In this document: one piece after another, positions 12,959 to 21,373 of the stretch
Layout: each line of letters starts with the position of its first letter
Numbering within the stretch: position 1 is the first letter of the stretch
Assembly (NCBI RefSeq): GCF_001571245.1
Contig: NZ_BCTK01000012.1
Span: 1-64,000 of the forward strand
Direction: 5' to 3'
DNA length: 64,000 nt
Origin: Achromobacter piechaudii NBRC 102461
GTDB taxonomy: Bacteria > Pseudomonadota > Gammaproteobacteria > Burkholderiales > Burkholderiaceae_B
Notes under the pieces: generated by a model
The model's database searches: none
What the model saw: only the letters and a program-made list of their open reading frames with translations
Told to the model about the DNA's origin: nothing
Made by a program: the position numbers and the translations under genes

Positions 12959-13006
12959 CGCATTCATGCAACGCGCCGATGGCGCGCCGGGAATTTTCTT
13001 GAGCGT

Positions 13007-15163
13007 TCATGCGCCGGCCTCTCGCATCAACACGCTCATCACGCGCCGCACGACGCGGCTGGCCAGGCTGATGGGTTCACCGCGTATCTGCATTTCGCCG
13101 CGCACCTCGGTCAGCGGCCGGTCGTCGCGCGACGCGTCGGTCACGTTGGCGGCGACTTCAAACACCGCCTGCTCTGCGCGCAGCCTGCCTTCGAACTGGC
13201 GCGCCTGCACTTCGCCGCCGTGCGCGGAAGTCAGGATCCAGTTATCCAGGTTTTCATTGGCCGCGGCCCCGACGCGCGCGATCTGCACGGCGCGCGCGGG
13301 CATCAGGCGCTGCTCGTCCACGAATTCGCCGCTGTCGCCTTCGCGGATGCGGCGCAAGTCGTCTGCATTGACGTAACCGCGCGCCTCCAGCGCGCCCGGT
13401 GCGGCCACGATCGCCAGGCGGGTCTTCTCGTCCACCCAGCGCCCGGGCGACAGTTCCAGCGACAGTTCGACCACCACGCCATCGATGGGCGCGCGCACCG
13501 CCAGGCGGGCACGCTCGCGCTCCAGTCCGGCGGCGCGGTCGCGCTCTACCTGCACCTCGCGCACGAGCGTCAGGGATTCGGCCAGGTCCTTGCGATCAGC
13601 GGTGCGGCGATCCAGCCGTTCGTTCAGCAGCCGTTCACGTTCATAGGCGGCGGCCAGTTGCTGTTCGATTTCCGATGCGCTCAAGGCCATCAGGATCTGT
13701 CCCGCCCGCACCGTCTCGCCCTGGCGCACGCGCACTGCTTCCAGGCGCGCGGGGCGCGGAGCGAAGGCGGGCGCCTGCTCGGTGGCGGTCAACACGGCCG
13801 GGATGCGCACGGTATAGGGCAGGGGCACCAGCAGCAGCGCCACCAGCAACACCGCCACGCCCAGCGTTACGAACGCCTGCCGGCCGACTTCTTGACGACG
13901 TTTGACCCACACCTTCATCTCGCGCCAGATCGGCAGCACGATGAACCAGCCGATCTCCACGGCGAACAGGAAGATGCCAAGGATCTTGAAGAAGTAGTGA
14001 TAGACCAGCAGCGCAATGCCCAGGAACAGGAAGAAGCGGTAGATCCACGTAGCGTAGGCAAAGCCGATGAGCAGCAGGCGCGTGTGGCCGTAGGTGGGCT
14101 CGGGCTGCTCGTCGCCATAGCCGAACAGCCGTTCGCGCATCCACCAGCGCGCCATCGAAAACGAACGATCCTGCAAGCCCGGGATGCCGATCAGATCGCT
14201 GAACAGGTAATAGCCGTCAAAGCGCATCAAGGGGTTGAGGTTGACCGCCAGGCTCAACACCCAGCCCGTGGTCGCCAGTGCAAACGCTACGTTGCGCCAC
14301 GGGCCGTCGGGCACGAATACCCAGGCCAGCGTCGCAAACACCGCCACCAGCAATTCGACCGCCATGCCCGCGCCATCGATCAGCACGCGCTGGCGGCGCG
14401 GCAGGCGCCAGGCGTCGGTCGTGTCGGTGTACAGGATGGGGGTCATCACGACGAAGGCCACGCCCATCGTGGTCACGCGCGATCCCAGCCGCACGGCCGT
14501 ATAGCCGTGGCCCAGCTCGTGCAGCGTCTTCACCAGGGCCAGGCTGGCGCCGTAGGCGATCAGCCCCGTCGCCGAGATCATGTCGGGAAACGTATGCAGG
14601 AAGGTTTCCCATTGGCGCGACACCAGGTACAGGCTGAACACGCCCAGCAGCGCCGCCAGGATCCAGAACGTGCGCGAGAAGAATGGCGTTACCCACGGCA
14701 GCGTGCGGCGCAGAAAGGCGTCGGGGCGGGCCAGCGGCACTTTGAAGAACAGATAGCTGTGCAAGAGTTTGGACGCCAGCGAACGCTTTTGTGCCGAGCG
14801 TTGCTGGCGCACGCGGGTATAGGTTTCACCGACCACCGGCGCCACCAGTTCGTGGCGTTGCAGAAAATCGATCAAGCCCAGGATCTTCTGGTCTTCGGGC
14901 GCGCGGCCCGTTTTGCGCGCCACCGCCGCGCGCAGCGCGCCGACCGTGCCCTGATGCCATTGGGCCAGCATGCCGACGGTGTCTTGATCGACGGCGAAGA
15001 AGCGATGGGCGGCCGGGTCATGGATGCGCCAGTTGCCGCCCCATTCACCGGCGCGCGTGCCTCCCTGGTCGGGAATCAGGCGCAGGTCCTGGCGCAGCGT
15101 GGGCAGCACGCGCGCGTCTAGGGCGGCTTGGGGATCCTCGACGAGCAGGGCGGTGGCGTCCAT
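13007..15163 (-). CDS. PqqD-like / M50 metalloprotease / HlyD fusion membrane protein
   Basis: A 718-residue protein. The ATG at 15163 has GGAG about 10 bases upstream and lies 4 bp after the preceding gene. Residues about 15-110 resemble a PqqD-like winged-helix (RRE-type) domain. Residues about 160-450 are multi-pass membrane segments with the zinc-protease motif HELGH (H215, E216, H219) and a second motif NP...DG (N310, D316), typical of peptidase family M50. Residues about 470-700 are a HlyD-type part with a lipoyl-like hairpin. Related M50-HlyD fusions are known in peptide-export settings, but their activity is often unproven. Its position between TolC/HlyD genes and the giant adhesin suggests an inner-membrane component that recognises or processes the adhesin during export. 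That role is inferred. Confidence 0.75.
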   Translation of the reverse strand: MDATALLVEDPQAALDARVLPTLRQDLRLIPDQGGTRAGEWGGNWRIHDPAAHRFFAVDQDTVGMLAQWHQGTVGALRAAVARKTGRAPEDQKILGLIDFLQRHELVAPVVGETYTRVRQQRSAQKRSLASKLLHSYLFFKVPLARPDAFLRRTLPWVTPFFSRTFWILAALLGVFSLYLVSRQWETFLHTFPDMISATGLIAYGASLALVKTLHELGHGYTAVRLGSRVTTMGVAFVVMTPILYTDTTDAWRLPRRQRVLIDGAGMAVELLVAVFATLAWVFVPDGPWRNVAFALATTGWVLSLAVNLNPLMRFDGYYLFSDLIGIPGLQDRSFSMARWWMRERLFGYGDEQPEPTYGHTRLLLIGFAYATWIYRFFLFLGIALLVYHYFFKILGIFLFAVEIGWFIVLPIWREMKVWVKRRQEVGRQAFVTLGVAVLLVALLLVPLPYTVRIPAVLTATEQAPAFAPRPARLEAVRVRQGETVRAGQILMALSASEIEQQLAAAYERERLLNERLDRRTADRKDLAESLTLVREVQVERDRAAGLERERARLAVRAPIDGVVVELSLELSPGRWVDEKTRLAIVAAPGALEARGYVNADDLRRIREGDSGEFVDEQRLMPARAVQIARVGAAANENLDNWILTSAHGGEVQARQFEGRLRAEQAVFEVAANVTDASRDDRPLTEVRGEMQIRGEPISLASRVVRRVMSVLMREAGA

Positions 15164-15167
15164 GGTG

Positions 15168-16622
15168 TCAAACTCCAGCCCATTGGCGCAATGCCGTGAT
15201 CGGCCGGCGCAGCAGGTAATAGAACAAGGACACCGGCTCGCCATACACGCGCGCGGTGCCGCGCAGGCCCAACCGCTCGGGCGGAGCAGCGGGATCATTG
15301 ACCCGCGCCAGCACGGTGTAGCTGGACACGCCCGCCGCGTCGGATTCGGCGCGGTATGCCACGCGCACGACCTGCGCATCTAGCGGATCCAGCGGCGCGG
15401 CGTCCAGGAATACGCGCACCGACGCGCCTTCGTGCAAGTTCACCGAGTCGGCCACCGGCACCTTCAACTGGTACTGCACGCGGTTGGGATCGGCGACGCG
15501 CATGATCGCTTCGCCGACGGCCACCGGACGGCCCAGCCAGTCGCGCGGATCGCCATACAACGCCACGCCATCCTGCGGCGCGCGCAGCACCGCCTTGGCG
15601 AGCATGGCGCGCGCGTAATCGCGTTCCGCCGCCGCGACGGATTCTTCACTCTGGGCGATGGCCAGTTCGCGTTTGGCGGTGGGGTCCGTGACCGCCGCCT
15701 GTTGCAGGCGCAGCACCTTGGCGCGCGCCACCTCCAGTTTCTGGATCGCCACTTCATGGTCGCTGCGCAACTGCGTGTCCACCAACTGCACGAGCGGCGT
15801 GCCGGCGGCAACCTGCGCGCCCGGCGGGACCAGGATGCGTTCGACGACAGCAGGCAGCGCCGCCGTCACGACAAACGGATCCTGCGGCGTGACTTCCACG
15901 GGCGCCAGCGTCGTCAACGGCACATGCACAAAGGCAAGCGCCGCCGCCAGCACCGCCACCAGCGCGACCAGCTTCGTGCGATGGCGGCGCAGTCCTGGAA
16001 CGGGACGGGCCCGGCCCGCGATGGCGCTCAGGCCGTGGGCATAAGCGCCAGCCAGGCGGCCCGCCAGACGCATGTGCGCCTCTTCCCAGGGCTGGTCACG
16101 CGCCAGCAACCAGCCCGCGCGCGGCGCCTGGCCCACATCCGCCAAGGGCACCCACATCAGCGAGGTCAGGACCGCGTCGGCCGAACAGGGATCGGCCGGG
16201 TCGGCATAGATATGCGCATCGAAGGCGCGCACCGCAAGCGGATCGGGCGCGTCCTTGCTGGGGCGACACATGGCATGCACCATGTTTTCGTACCAGCGCA
16301 CCAGCGGCGCATCGCGATTCACGCTGGCCAGCCCGGAGATGGCCGCCACACGCAAGCGGCCACCGGCCACGCCATCGAACACCAGCGCCTGGCCAAAGGG
16401 CAGCAAGGCGATGGGCTCGTTGGCCAGGTGCTGCCACAACGCTTCGCGCGTGGTGCAACGGCGCAATTCCCCTTCCAGGCGGATCAGCTGCGCGCCCGTG
16501 GTGTTTTGCGGATCGGCCTGCGCCACCGACGGCGCATTCGCGGCGGGACGGGGCCGCGCGGCTTCACCTGCCGCCGCCGGTTCTGCCGGCCCACTACGAG
16601 AACTCGCCACATGAAGGGCCAT
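15168..16622 (-). CDS. HlyD-family adaptor with cytoplasmic GAF-like domain
   Basis: A 484-residue protein. The ATG at 16622 is preferred over a GTG 9 bases upstream because GGAG sits about 8 bases before it. Residues about 35-215 look like a GAF domain. One transmembrane helix follows at about 225-247, then a periplasmic HlyD part with a barrel-sandwich, an alpha-helical hairpin and a second half-motif. The layout is that of a membrane-fusion adaptor with an added sensory or docking domain on the cytoplasmic side. It is followed 4 bp later by the M50/HlyD gene, so the two are surely co-transcribed. It probably bridges the inner membrane to the TolC-like channel. The GAF ligand is unknown. 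Confidence 0.75.
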   Translation of the reverse strand: MALHVASSRSGPAEPAAAGEAARPRPAANAPSVAQADPQNTTGAQLIRLEGELRRCTTREALWQHLANEPIALLPFGQALVFDGVAGGRLRVAAISGLASVNRDAPLVRWYENMVHAMCRPSKDAPDPLAVRAFDAHIYADPADPCSADAVLTSLMWVPLADVGQAPRAGWLLARDQPWEEAHMRLAGRLAGAYAHGLSAIAGRARPVPGLRRHRTKLVALVAVLAAALAFVHVPLTTLAPVEVTPQDPFVVTAALPAVVERILVPPGAQVAAGTPLVQLVDTQLRSDHEVAIQKLEVARAKVLRLQQAAVTDPTAKRELAIAQSEESVAAAERDYARAMLAKAVLRAPQDGVALYGDPRDWLGRPVAVGEAIMRVADPNRVQYQLKVPVADSVNLHEGASVRVFLDAAPLDPLDAQVVRVAYRAESDAAGVSSYTVLARVNDPAAPPERLGLRGTARVYGEPVSLFYYLLRRPITALRQWAGV

Positions 16623-16704
16623 GAGAACCACTCCTTACCGAAACCGCAATCGCCGGGGCGTCAGCGCGGCGATATCGCCATGCGTCCGCGTCCCGACATC
16701 CACA

Positions 16705-17721
16705 TCACCGCGCCGGGCCGTTCAAGGGCCGATCAACGGTCTTGGAAATACTGAACAGGGGCGAGGCCGTTGACGATCCCACGCGCATGGACGTCATCGA
16801 CGCGCCATCGACTGACGCCGACGGGATGGGCGTGACGGCGGGCGGCTGTCCTTCGCTGCCGGTCGGCACGCGATAGATCGCCTGCACAGGCGTCTTCGCC
16901 ATCGCGCCAGGCTCGGGCGTGGAGGCCAGCGGGCTGGCGGCCGGCGCGGCGGCCAGACCTTCCAGCGTGGCGCGGCCGCTCATGCCTGGCCGCACGCTTG
17001 CAGGCGCCTTGTCCACGCGCGCCACCACCTTGATCGTCTGGCTGACCGCGTCCACGGCGGCGGACACGCGCGTCACCTTGGCGGGCAGCACGTCGCCGGT
17101 CTCATCGACGATGAAGTCCAGGCTGGAGCCTTCCTTCAACCACGCGAGCCACTTGGACGGCACCACCATGTGCAATTCCAAGGGGCCGTCGCTGACGATC
17201 GAGATCAGCTTTTCGTTGGGCGGCGGCGTTTCGTCCAGGCGCGCCAGCGTTTCCACCACGGCGCCGGCATACGGCGCCACGACCTTGCAATCGACCATGC
17301 GCTGCTGGATGGCGTCGGCCTGCGCCTGGCGCTCTTGCTGCTTGAAGCGAGCGATGTCGGCGTCGGCGCGGCCCGTGGCCGCCATGCGCAGCAGTTCCGA
17401 CTGCACCTTCGCGTTGCGCGCTTCGGCAGCAGCCCCGGCGCGCGCGGCGCGCAGCTCGGCTTCCATGCGACGGCAATCGAAAGCGACCAGCACGTCGCCC
17501 TGCTTGAAACGTTCGCCTTCGCGCAGCGGCATGCTCAGGATTTTTTCCGAGACGGACGATGACAGCGTGGCCTCGGCCGTGGCGCGCAGCACGCCGCGAG
17601 CCGTGCCGCCGTCCGCGGGCGGATCGGCGCCCCAGGCCGTGGCGCAGGCCAGCAACAGCGGCGTCAGCCAGACACGGCGGGTCCAGCCCGCCCGAAGCGC
17701 AAGACTTGTTTGCTTGTTCAT
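16705..17721 (-). CDS. Periplasmic adaptor (HlyD/RND-type) with signal peptide
   Basis: A 338-residue protein with a cleavable-looking signal peptide (basic start, hydrophobic core, ATAWGAD near residue 33). A split lipoyl-like domain (SMPLREGERFKQGDVL and VVAPYAGAVVE) flanks a coiled hairpin of about 70 residues, as in RND and HlyD adaptors. The last 80 residues are low-complexity and proline/serine-rich. The start is 21 bp after the TolC-like gene stop. Together with the next two genes it gives three adaptor-like proteins in one operon. It most likely forms the periplasmic sleeve of the export complex. No RND pump or ABC protein is encoded beside it. Confidence 0.75.
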   Translation of the reverse strand: MNKQTSLALRAGWTRRVWLTPLLLACATAWGADPPADGGTARGVLRATAEATLSSSVSEKILSMPLREGERFKQGDVLVAFDCRRMEAELRAARAGAAAEARNAKVQSELLRMAATGRADADIARFKQQERQAQADAIQQRMVDCKVVAPYAGAVVETLARLDETPPPNEKLISIVSDGPLELHMVVPSKWLAWLKEGSSLDFIVDETGDVLPAKVTRVSAAVDAVSQTIKVVARVDKAPASVRPGMSGRATLEGLAAAPAASPLASTPEPGAMAKTPVQAIYRVPTGSEGQPPAVTPIPSASVDGASMTSMRVGSSTASPLFSISKTVDRPLNGPAR

Positions 17722-17742
17722 GATGGATCCCGCCAGGGTGGG

Positions 17743-19344
17743 TTAGCGTGTGGGCGCGACGGCTGCCATGCGGGCGTCCGTCTCGTTGCTGGCAAAGCCG
17801 CTGCGCGCCGTCCACATGTCGCGCAGCTTGGTCGCCAGTGTGGACACCGGATCGGAGGTGCTCATCGTCGTATCGACCGGGTCGATGCCGAGCGAGGAGA
17901 AGACGTTGGCATAGGCGTTTTGCAGATCCGCCAGCGCCAGGTCGTAGCGCACGCGCGCGACCAGGGTGTTCATCTGCTCTCTGATCAAGGTCTGCCGGCT
18001 GAGTTTCTCCGCCTTGTAGCCCGAATCGATCTGCCCTTCGATGCGCGTCTGCACGTCATAGAAGCGCTGCGCCGTGTCCAGCTCGTCCTGGCGCAACGCG
18101 TAACGCGCGCGGCTGACTTCGACCTGCGTGGCCACGGCGGTGGTCAGCGCCAGTTGGCGCTGGTCCAGCAGATCGCCCTCGGCCTTGATCTGCGCCTTTT
18201 CGGCGGGCAGGCGGAAAACGTTCAGCAGGTTCCAGCTGGCGACCGCGCCCCAACCGATCCAGTTGCTGTTGTAGAGCAGGTCATTGGTGCTGGCGTTCAG
18301 TCCGCCAAACAACTTCAGGCTGGGCAGCGCGCGCAGCAAGGCGGCGGTGTTTTCCTGATCGTTGGCGCGCAACTGATACGCCACTTCGCGCAGCTCAGGC
18401 CGGTTCTCGATAGCCACTTGCAGCCACGCGGCCGGATCATCTGCGATGCCGGGCAGCACCAGCGGCTTGTTGTTCTCTATGGCTGGCGGCATGGCGATGG
18501 TGTATTGCGTGTTGGGCGGCAGATTCATCAAGGCCGCCAACTGCTGCTTGGCCACGCCCAGCTCACGTCCCAGCGCCTGCACGTCGCGGCGGATGCCGAG
18601 CATTTCGCGTTGATAGCTCAAGGGTGCAAGCGGCGCGGTCAGGCCTTGCTTGTCCTGCTCGGCGGCCAGGTCCAGCGCGGTCTGCGTGGCCGCCTCCAGC
18701 TCGCGGATCTTGCCCAGCAGCCGCTCGGCGCTTACGGCGCGCCAATAGGCGGTGCGCACGTCTTCGATCAACCGGTTCATGACCTTGCGCTTACGCTCTT
18801 CGGCCATGTTGATCTGATCGGCCGCTTGTTTGGCGCGCACGTACGACAGGCCGAAATCCAGCACGTCCCAACTGAGCTGCAAGCTGCTTTGCAGCACGTT
18901 CTTGTCGGACGAGGTGGAAGGCTCCAAAGACTGCTGCCCGGTCAGCAGCGATTGGCTCGTGCCGCCCGAATAATTGTTGCGGCCGGAGTAGTCCAGCGAC
19001 GCCACGAACTTGGGCAGCATGTCGTAGCGCTTGACGTCCAGCTGACGCTGCGCGAGCGCCACGCCCATCATTTCAACGCGCACATCCAGGTTGTATTTGA
19101 TGGCGCGGGCCATGGCTTCATACAGATCCACCGGAGCCGTGATGGGTTCCTGCTCGGCCGTCGATCGGGCAATCAGGTCCGTGGCGCGGTCGCGGTTCTC
19201 TGCGGCTTCGAACTGCTTGGGCTGAATGGAACAGCCGGCCAGCAATGCCGCCGACACGCAAGCGGCCATGGCGCTCAACCGGACTTTGCTGTCTATCCTG
19301 GGCCGGCGGGTGCCGCCGATGCAGTGTCTTACGATGGTGCTCAT
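17743..19344 (-). CDS. TolC-family outer-membrane efflux lipoprotein
   Basis: A 533-residue protein. The ATG at 19344 is used; a GTG 21 bases upstream is possible. A signal peptide ends in the lipobox LLAGC, so the mature protein should be lipid-anchored. The body has two TolC-type halves with long amphipathic helices and the typical 'Y.LRQDEL' and 'LA.LQNAYANVFSSLGIDP' ends. It should form the outer-membrane tunnel for substrates delivered by the downstream adaptors. It is the first gene of the exporter-adhesin run, and the 391-bp region upstream of it holds a candidate ECF-type promoter. Confidence 0.85.
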   Translation of the reverse strand: MSTIVRHCIGGTRRPRIDSKVRLSAMAACVSAALLAGCSIQPKQFEAAENRDRATDLIARSTAEQEPITAPVDLYEAMARAIKYNLDVRVEMMGVALAQRQLDVKRYDMLPKFVASLDYSGRNNYSGGTSQSLLTGQQSLEPSTSSDKNVLQSSLQLSWDVLDFGLSYVRAKQAADQINMAEERKRKVMNRLIEDVRTAYWRAVSAERLLGKIRELEAATQTALDLAAEQDKQGLTAPLAPLSYQREMLGIRRDVQALGRELGVAKQQLAALMNLPPNTQYTIAMPPAIENNKPLVLPGIADDPAAWLQVAIENRPELREVAYQLRANDQENTAALLRALPSLKLFGGLNASTNDLLYNSNWIGWGAVASWNLLNVFRLPAEKAQIKAEGDLLDQRQLALTTAVATQVEVSRARYALRQDELDTAQRFYDVQTRIEGQIDSGYKAEKLSRQTLIREQMNTLVARVRYDLALADLQNAYANVFSSLGIDPVDTTMSTSDPVSTLATKLRDMWTARSGFASNETDARMAAVAPTR

Positions 19345-19511
19345 GTTCTTACCCTTGTCGCGCACGATCGCGTGCGTCCCTGACTGAATCCGCCTGGGTC
19401 ACGGCAACCTGATCGCCGTGTCCACTCGCCTGGTTGAACTTCCCGATCCGTAAAAATCACTCGTATGGAATCGCCTCGGAAACATCTGCACGAGCGGCCC
19501 ATAGCTGTAAA

Positions 19512-19537
19512 TACGAACGGCGACTGCAACCGGTTAC
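19512..19537 (-). promoter_or_regulatory. Candidate ECF sigma promoter (GTAACC-N16-CGTA)
   Basis: On the minus strand GTAACC (19537-19532) is followed after exactly 16 bases by CGTA (19515-19512). GTAAC-type -35 boxes with CG-type -10 boxes are characteristic of ECF sigma factors. A close match precedes the AMP-ligase-like gene at 21283-21308, and an ECF sigma gene lies nearby. If used, the leader to the TolC-like ATG would be about 160 bases. Confidence 0.4.
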
Positions 19538-19702
19538 GGCCTCAATAGTTAAGGACGGTAAATTAAGGAAATAACTTTGAGGGAATCGCCACGGTTTCCC
19601 GCTTGATCGCTACGTTCGGGAAATTAAGACAGTCGAAGAACGCAACAAGACAACGCCCTCACGCAACAATCTTGCGATGTTGGGCAGTGCATCAGGGAAG
19701 AA

Positions 19703-19718
19703 AACGGCGCATGCCGCT
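19703..19718 (-). terminator. Weak hairpin terminator after AMP-ligase-like gene
   Basis: Read on the minus strand, AGCGGC-ATGC-GCCGTT can form a 6-bp stem (with one G-T pair) and is followed by TTCTT. It sits about 20 bases after the stop codon. The stem is short, so this is tentative. Confidence 0.35.
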
Positions 19719-19735
19719 CGCACTTGACCGGCCGG

Positions 19736-21250
19736 TCACGCGTCGGAAATCAACGCATCGTGTCGAGCGTCTTCGGCAATGGCTTCGTTGAATTCATGAT
19801 CGTGCAGGCGCAGGATCATCGAACGGCGGGGTCGGCCACGCGAGGTGGCCAAGCCGGACACGAGCGAGAATGGCGCCTTCGCCAAGGTCCAGCGCACCAG
19901 CTTGGAACGCTTGTCCAGGCGCGCATTGCAGCGGTCGACGGCGGCCTGGATTTCGTCGTCGGACACGCTGGTCCCGATCAGCCACAACACCGCGCAGCAG
20001 CCGACACGCGGCTTGAGAAACACGACAGCCCGCACGAATAGCGACGTGTCCATCAACGCCCGCTCGGCGTTCGCCTGGACGGGGCCGATGCTGGAGGCCG
20101 AGACGATGGACGTGCCCGCGCGGTCCAGCAGCGTGACGTATCCGTCGGCGTCGATCTCGCCGTGCCGGCCCGTATCCAGCCACTGGCCGACGTAGGGTTC
20201 CTCATCGACATAGCCCAGGAACCCGGAGCCCGCGATCTCAAGGTCTCCGCCTGCGGACACGCGCATCCGCAGGTGCGGCAAGGTCTTGCCGGCCGAGCCG
20301 CCGTGGCGTACGCCGTCGGTGTTCATCGCAACGACCGAGCCGGCCTGCGGCACGGCGAACGTGGGCACCACGGGCAGGCCCGCCGCCTCGAACAGGCGAC
20401 GCAGGCCCAGTTCCTGCACCGGACCATCGACCAGCGCGCAACGCAGGGTTACGGGCGCGCGGGCGCGGCGGTCCTGTAGAAAAGTGGCGTAGTCCACCAG
20501 CGCCTGCGGCGTGGCCAAAAAGCTTTGCGCGCCGTGGTGTTCGAGCTCGTCGTGCAGGACCAGCGGGTCGACGCCCATCGCGTCCAGTCCAAGATGGCAG
20601 GCTGGCAAGGCGACGCAGCTTGCTCCCGAGATCAAACTTGCATAGACCCCGGTCACGCACTCTTGCAACGTTGCCAGCGGCCGCGTCATCAGGTGCCGCT
20701 TGATGCCCCGGTCGGCCAGCACATCGGCCACTGAACGGGCGGCCGACAGCAGCGCCGGCGCGCTCAGGCAGATGCCCTTGCCGATGTTGTCGCTGTCCGT
20801 GTCGAACACGATCTTCGCGGTGCCCGGGGGCAACGTGCGCGGCGGTGGCTCGGCCTGGCGGATGAACACGCCATCGCCGCCCGGCAAGGAGACCGCTTGC
20901 AGCAGCCCAAGTCGGACCAGGCGCGCCGCCATGACGCTGGGCGCGATCACCGTATCGACGGCGCATCGCTCCAGCACGCGCGTCAACACGCGATCCGTCG
21001 CAAGCAGCGGCAAGGGCACGTGCGCCACCTCGGCCATCAGCGCCGCCACATCATCGACGACGGTCCAGGGCGAATTGTCCTGCATGGTCAGCAGCACCTT
21101 GACCGATAAGTTCTTGTATAGGGCGCTGCGCTCCTGCACCTGGGTGCAGAACGCACCGTAAGACAGCGTCGCCCGTCCCCCAATCACCGCGGGCCGATAG
21201 GTGCTTGCCGCAAGTCGGGTCAATACATCGAACAATTCTTGGGCGGTCAT
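19736..21250 (-). CDS. AMP-binding (ANL superfamily) protein with degenerate motifs
   Basis: A 504-residue protein with the overall plan of acyl/aryl-CoA synthetases. The A7-like region (DTGRHGEIDADGYVTLLDRA) and a C-terminal subdomain are visible. The phosphate-binding A3 loop, normally TSGTTGKPKG, reads FDTDSDNIGKG here. The usual catalytic lysine motif near the C-terminus is replaced by GRPRRSM. It may therefore be a weak or inactive ligase, or have a specialised substrate. It lies upstream of the TolC-adhesin genes in the same direction, with its own candidate ECF promoter. Its link to adhesin export or modification is only suggested by position. Confidence 0.65.
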   Translation of the reverse strand: MTAQELFDVLTRLAASTYRPAVIGGRATLSYGAFCTQVQERSALYKNLSVKVLLTMQDNSPWTVVDDVAALMAEVAHVPLPLLATDRVLTRVLERCAVDTVIAPSVMAARLVRLGLLQAVSLPGGDGVFIRQAEPPPRTLPPGTAKIVFDTDSDNIGKGICLSAPALLSAARSVADVLADRGIKRHLMTRPLATLQECVTGVYASLISGASCVALPACHLGLDAMGVDPLVLHDELEHHGAQSFLATPQALVDYATFLQDRRARAPVTLRCALVDGPVQELGLRRLFEAAGLPVVPTFAVPQAGSVVAMNTDGVRHGGSAGKTLPHLRMRVSAGGDLEIAGSGFLGYVDEEPYVGQWLDTGRHGEIDADGYVTLLDRAGTSIVSASSIGPVQANAERALMDTSLFVRAVVFLKPRVGCCAVLWLIGTSVSDDEIQAAVDRCNARLDKRSKLVRWTLAKAPFSLVSGLATSRGRPRRSMILRLHDHEFNEAIAEDARHDALISDA

Positions 21251-21282
21251 GGGAAGCTCGCTAGCGCCGGCATGTCTTCTTA

Positions 21283-21308
21283 TTCGACGGGACGAGCCGT
21301 TTCGTTAC
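21283..21308 (-). promoter_or_regulatory. Candidate ECF sigma promoter (GTAACG-N16-CGAA)
   Basis: On the minus strand GTAACG (21308-21303) is followed by 16 bases and CGAA (21286-21283), about 33 bases before the ATG at 21250. This resembles the GTAACC/CGAA pattern described for SigF-type ECF factors partnered with NrsF (DUF1109) anti-sigma proteins, which is the pair encoded just upstream. Confidence 0.4.
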
Positions 21309-21325
21309 CGAGCCTGCAAACAACA

Positions 21326-21345
21326 ACGGACCCGAGAGGGTCCGT
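21326..21345 (-). terminator. Intrinsic terminator of sigma/anti-sigma operon
   Basis: ACGGACCC-GAGA-GGGTCCGT forms a perfect 8-bp stem with a 4-base loop. On the minus strand it is followed by TGTTGTTT. It lies 28 bases after the stop of the DUF1109 gene and before the AMP-ligase-like promoter, so it separates the two transcription units. Confidence 0.8.
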
Positions 21346-21373
21346 GATGACATGGGCGAGGTGCGCCTCGCGC

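Larger units (their letters stand above)
19345..19735. other. Intergenic region upstream of the exporter-adhesin genes
   Basis: This 391-bp region lies between two minus-strand genes. Its middle (about 19500-19620) is clearly AT-richer than its surroundings. It contains the candidate ECF promoter at 19512-19537 and a weak terminator at 19703-19718. A perfect 14-bp palindrome TGACCGGCCGGTCA at 19725-19738 overlaps the stop codon of the AMP-ligase-like gene. No small gene was recognised. Confidence 0.6.

Noticed and set aside
10033-13002. Second and third long plus-strand frames opposite the adhesin and exporter (also 6988-9120 and 12593-15121)
   Set aside because: Same antisense composition; the opposite strand encodes recognisable DUF4347, TSP3-like and M50/HlyD domains.
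19725-19738. Palindrome TGACCGGCCGGTCA as an operator
   Set aside because: It overlaps the end of a coding sequence and occurs once; high-GC DNA gives such palindromes by chance.
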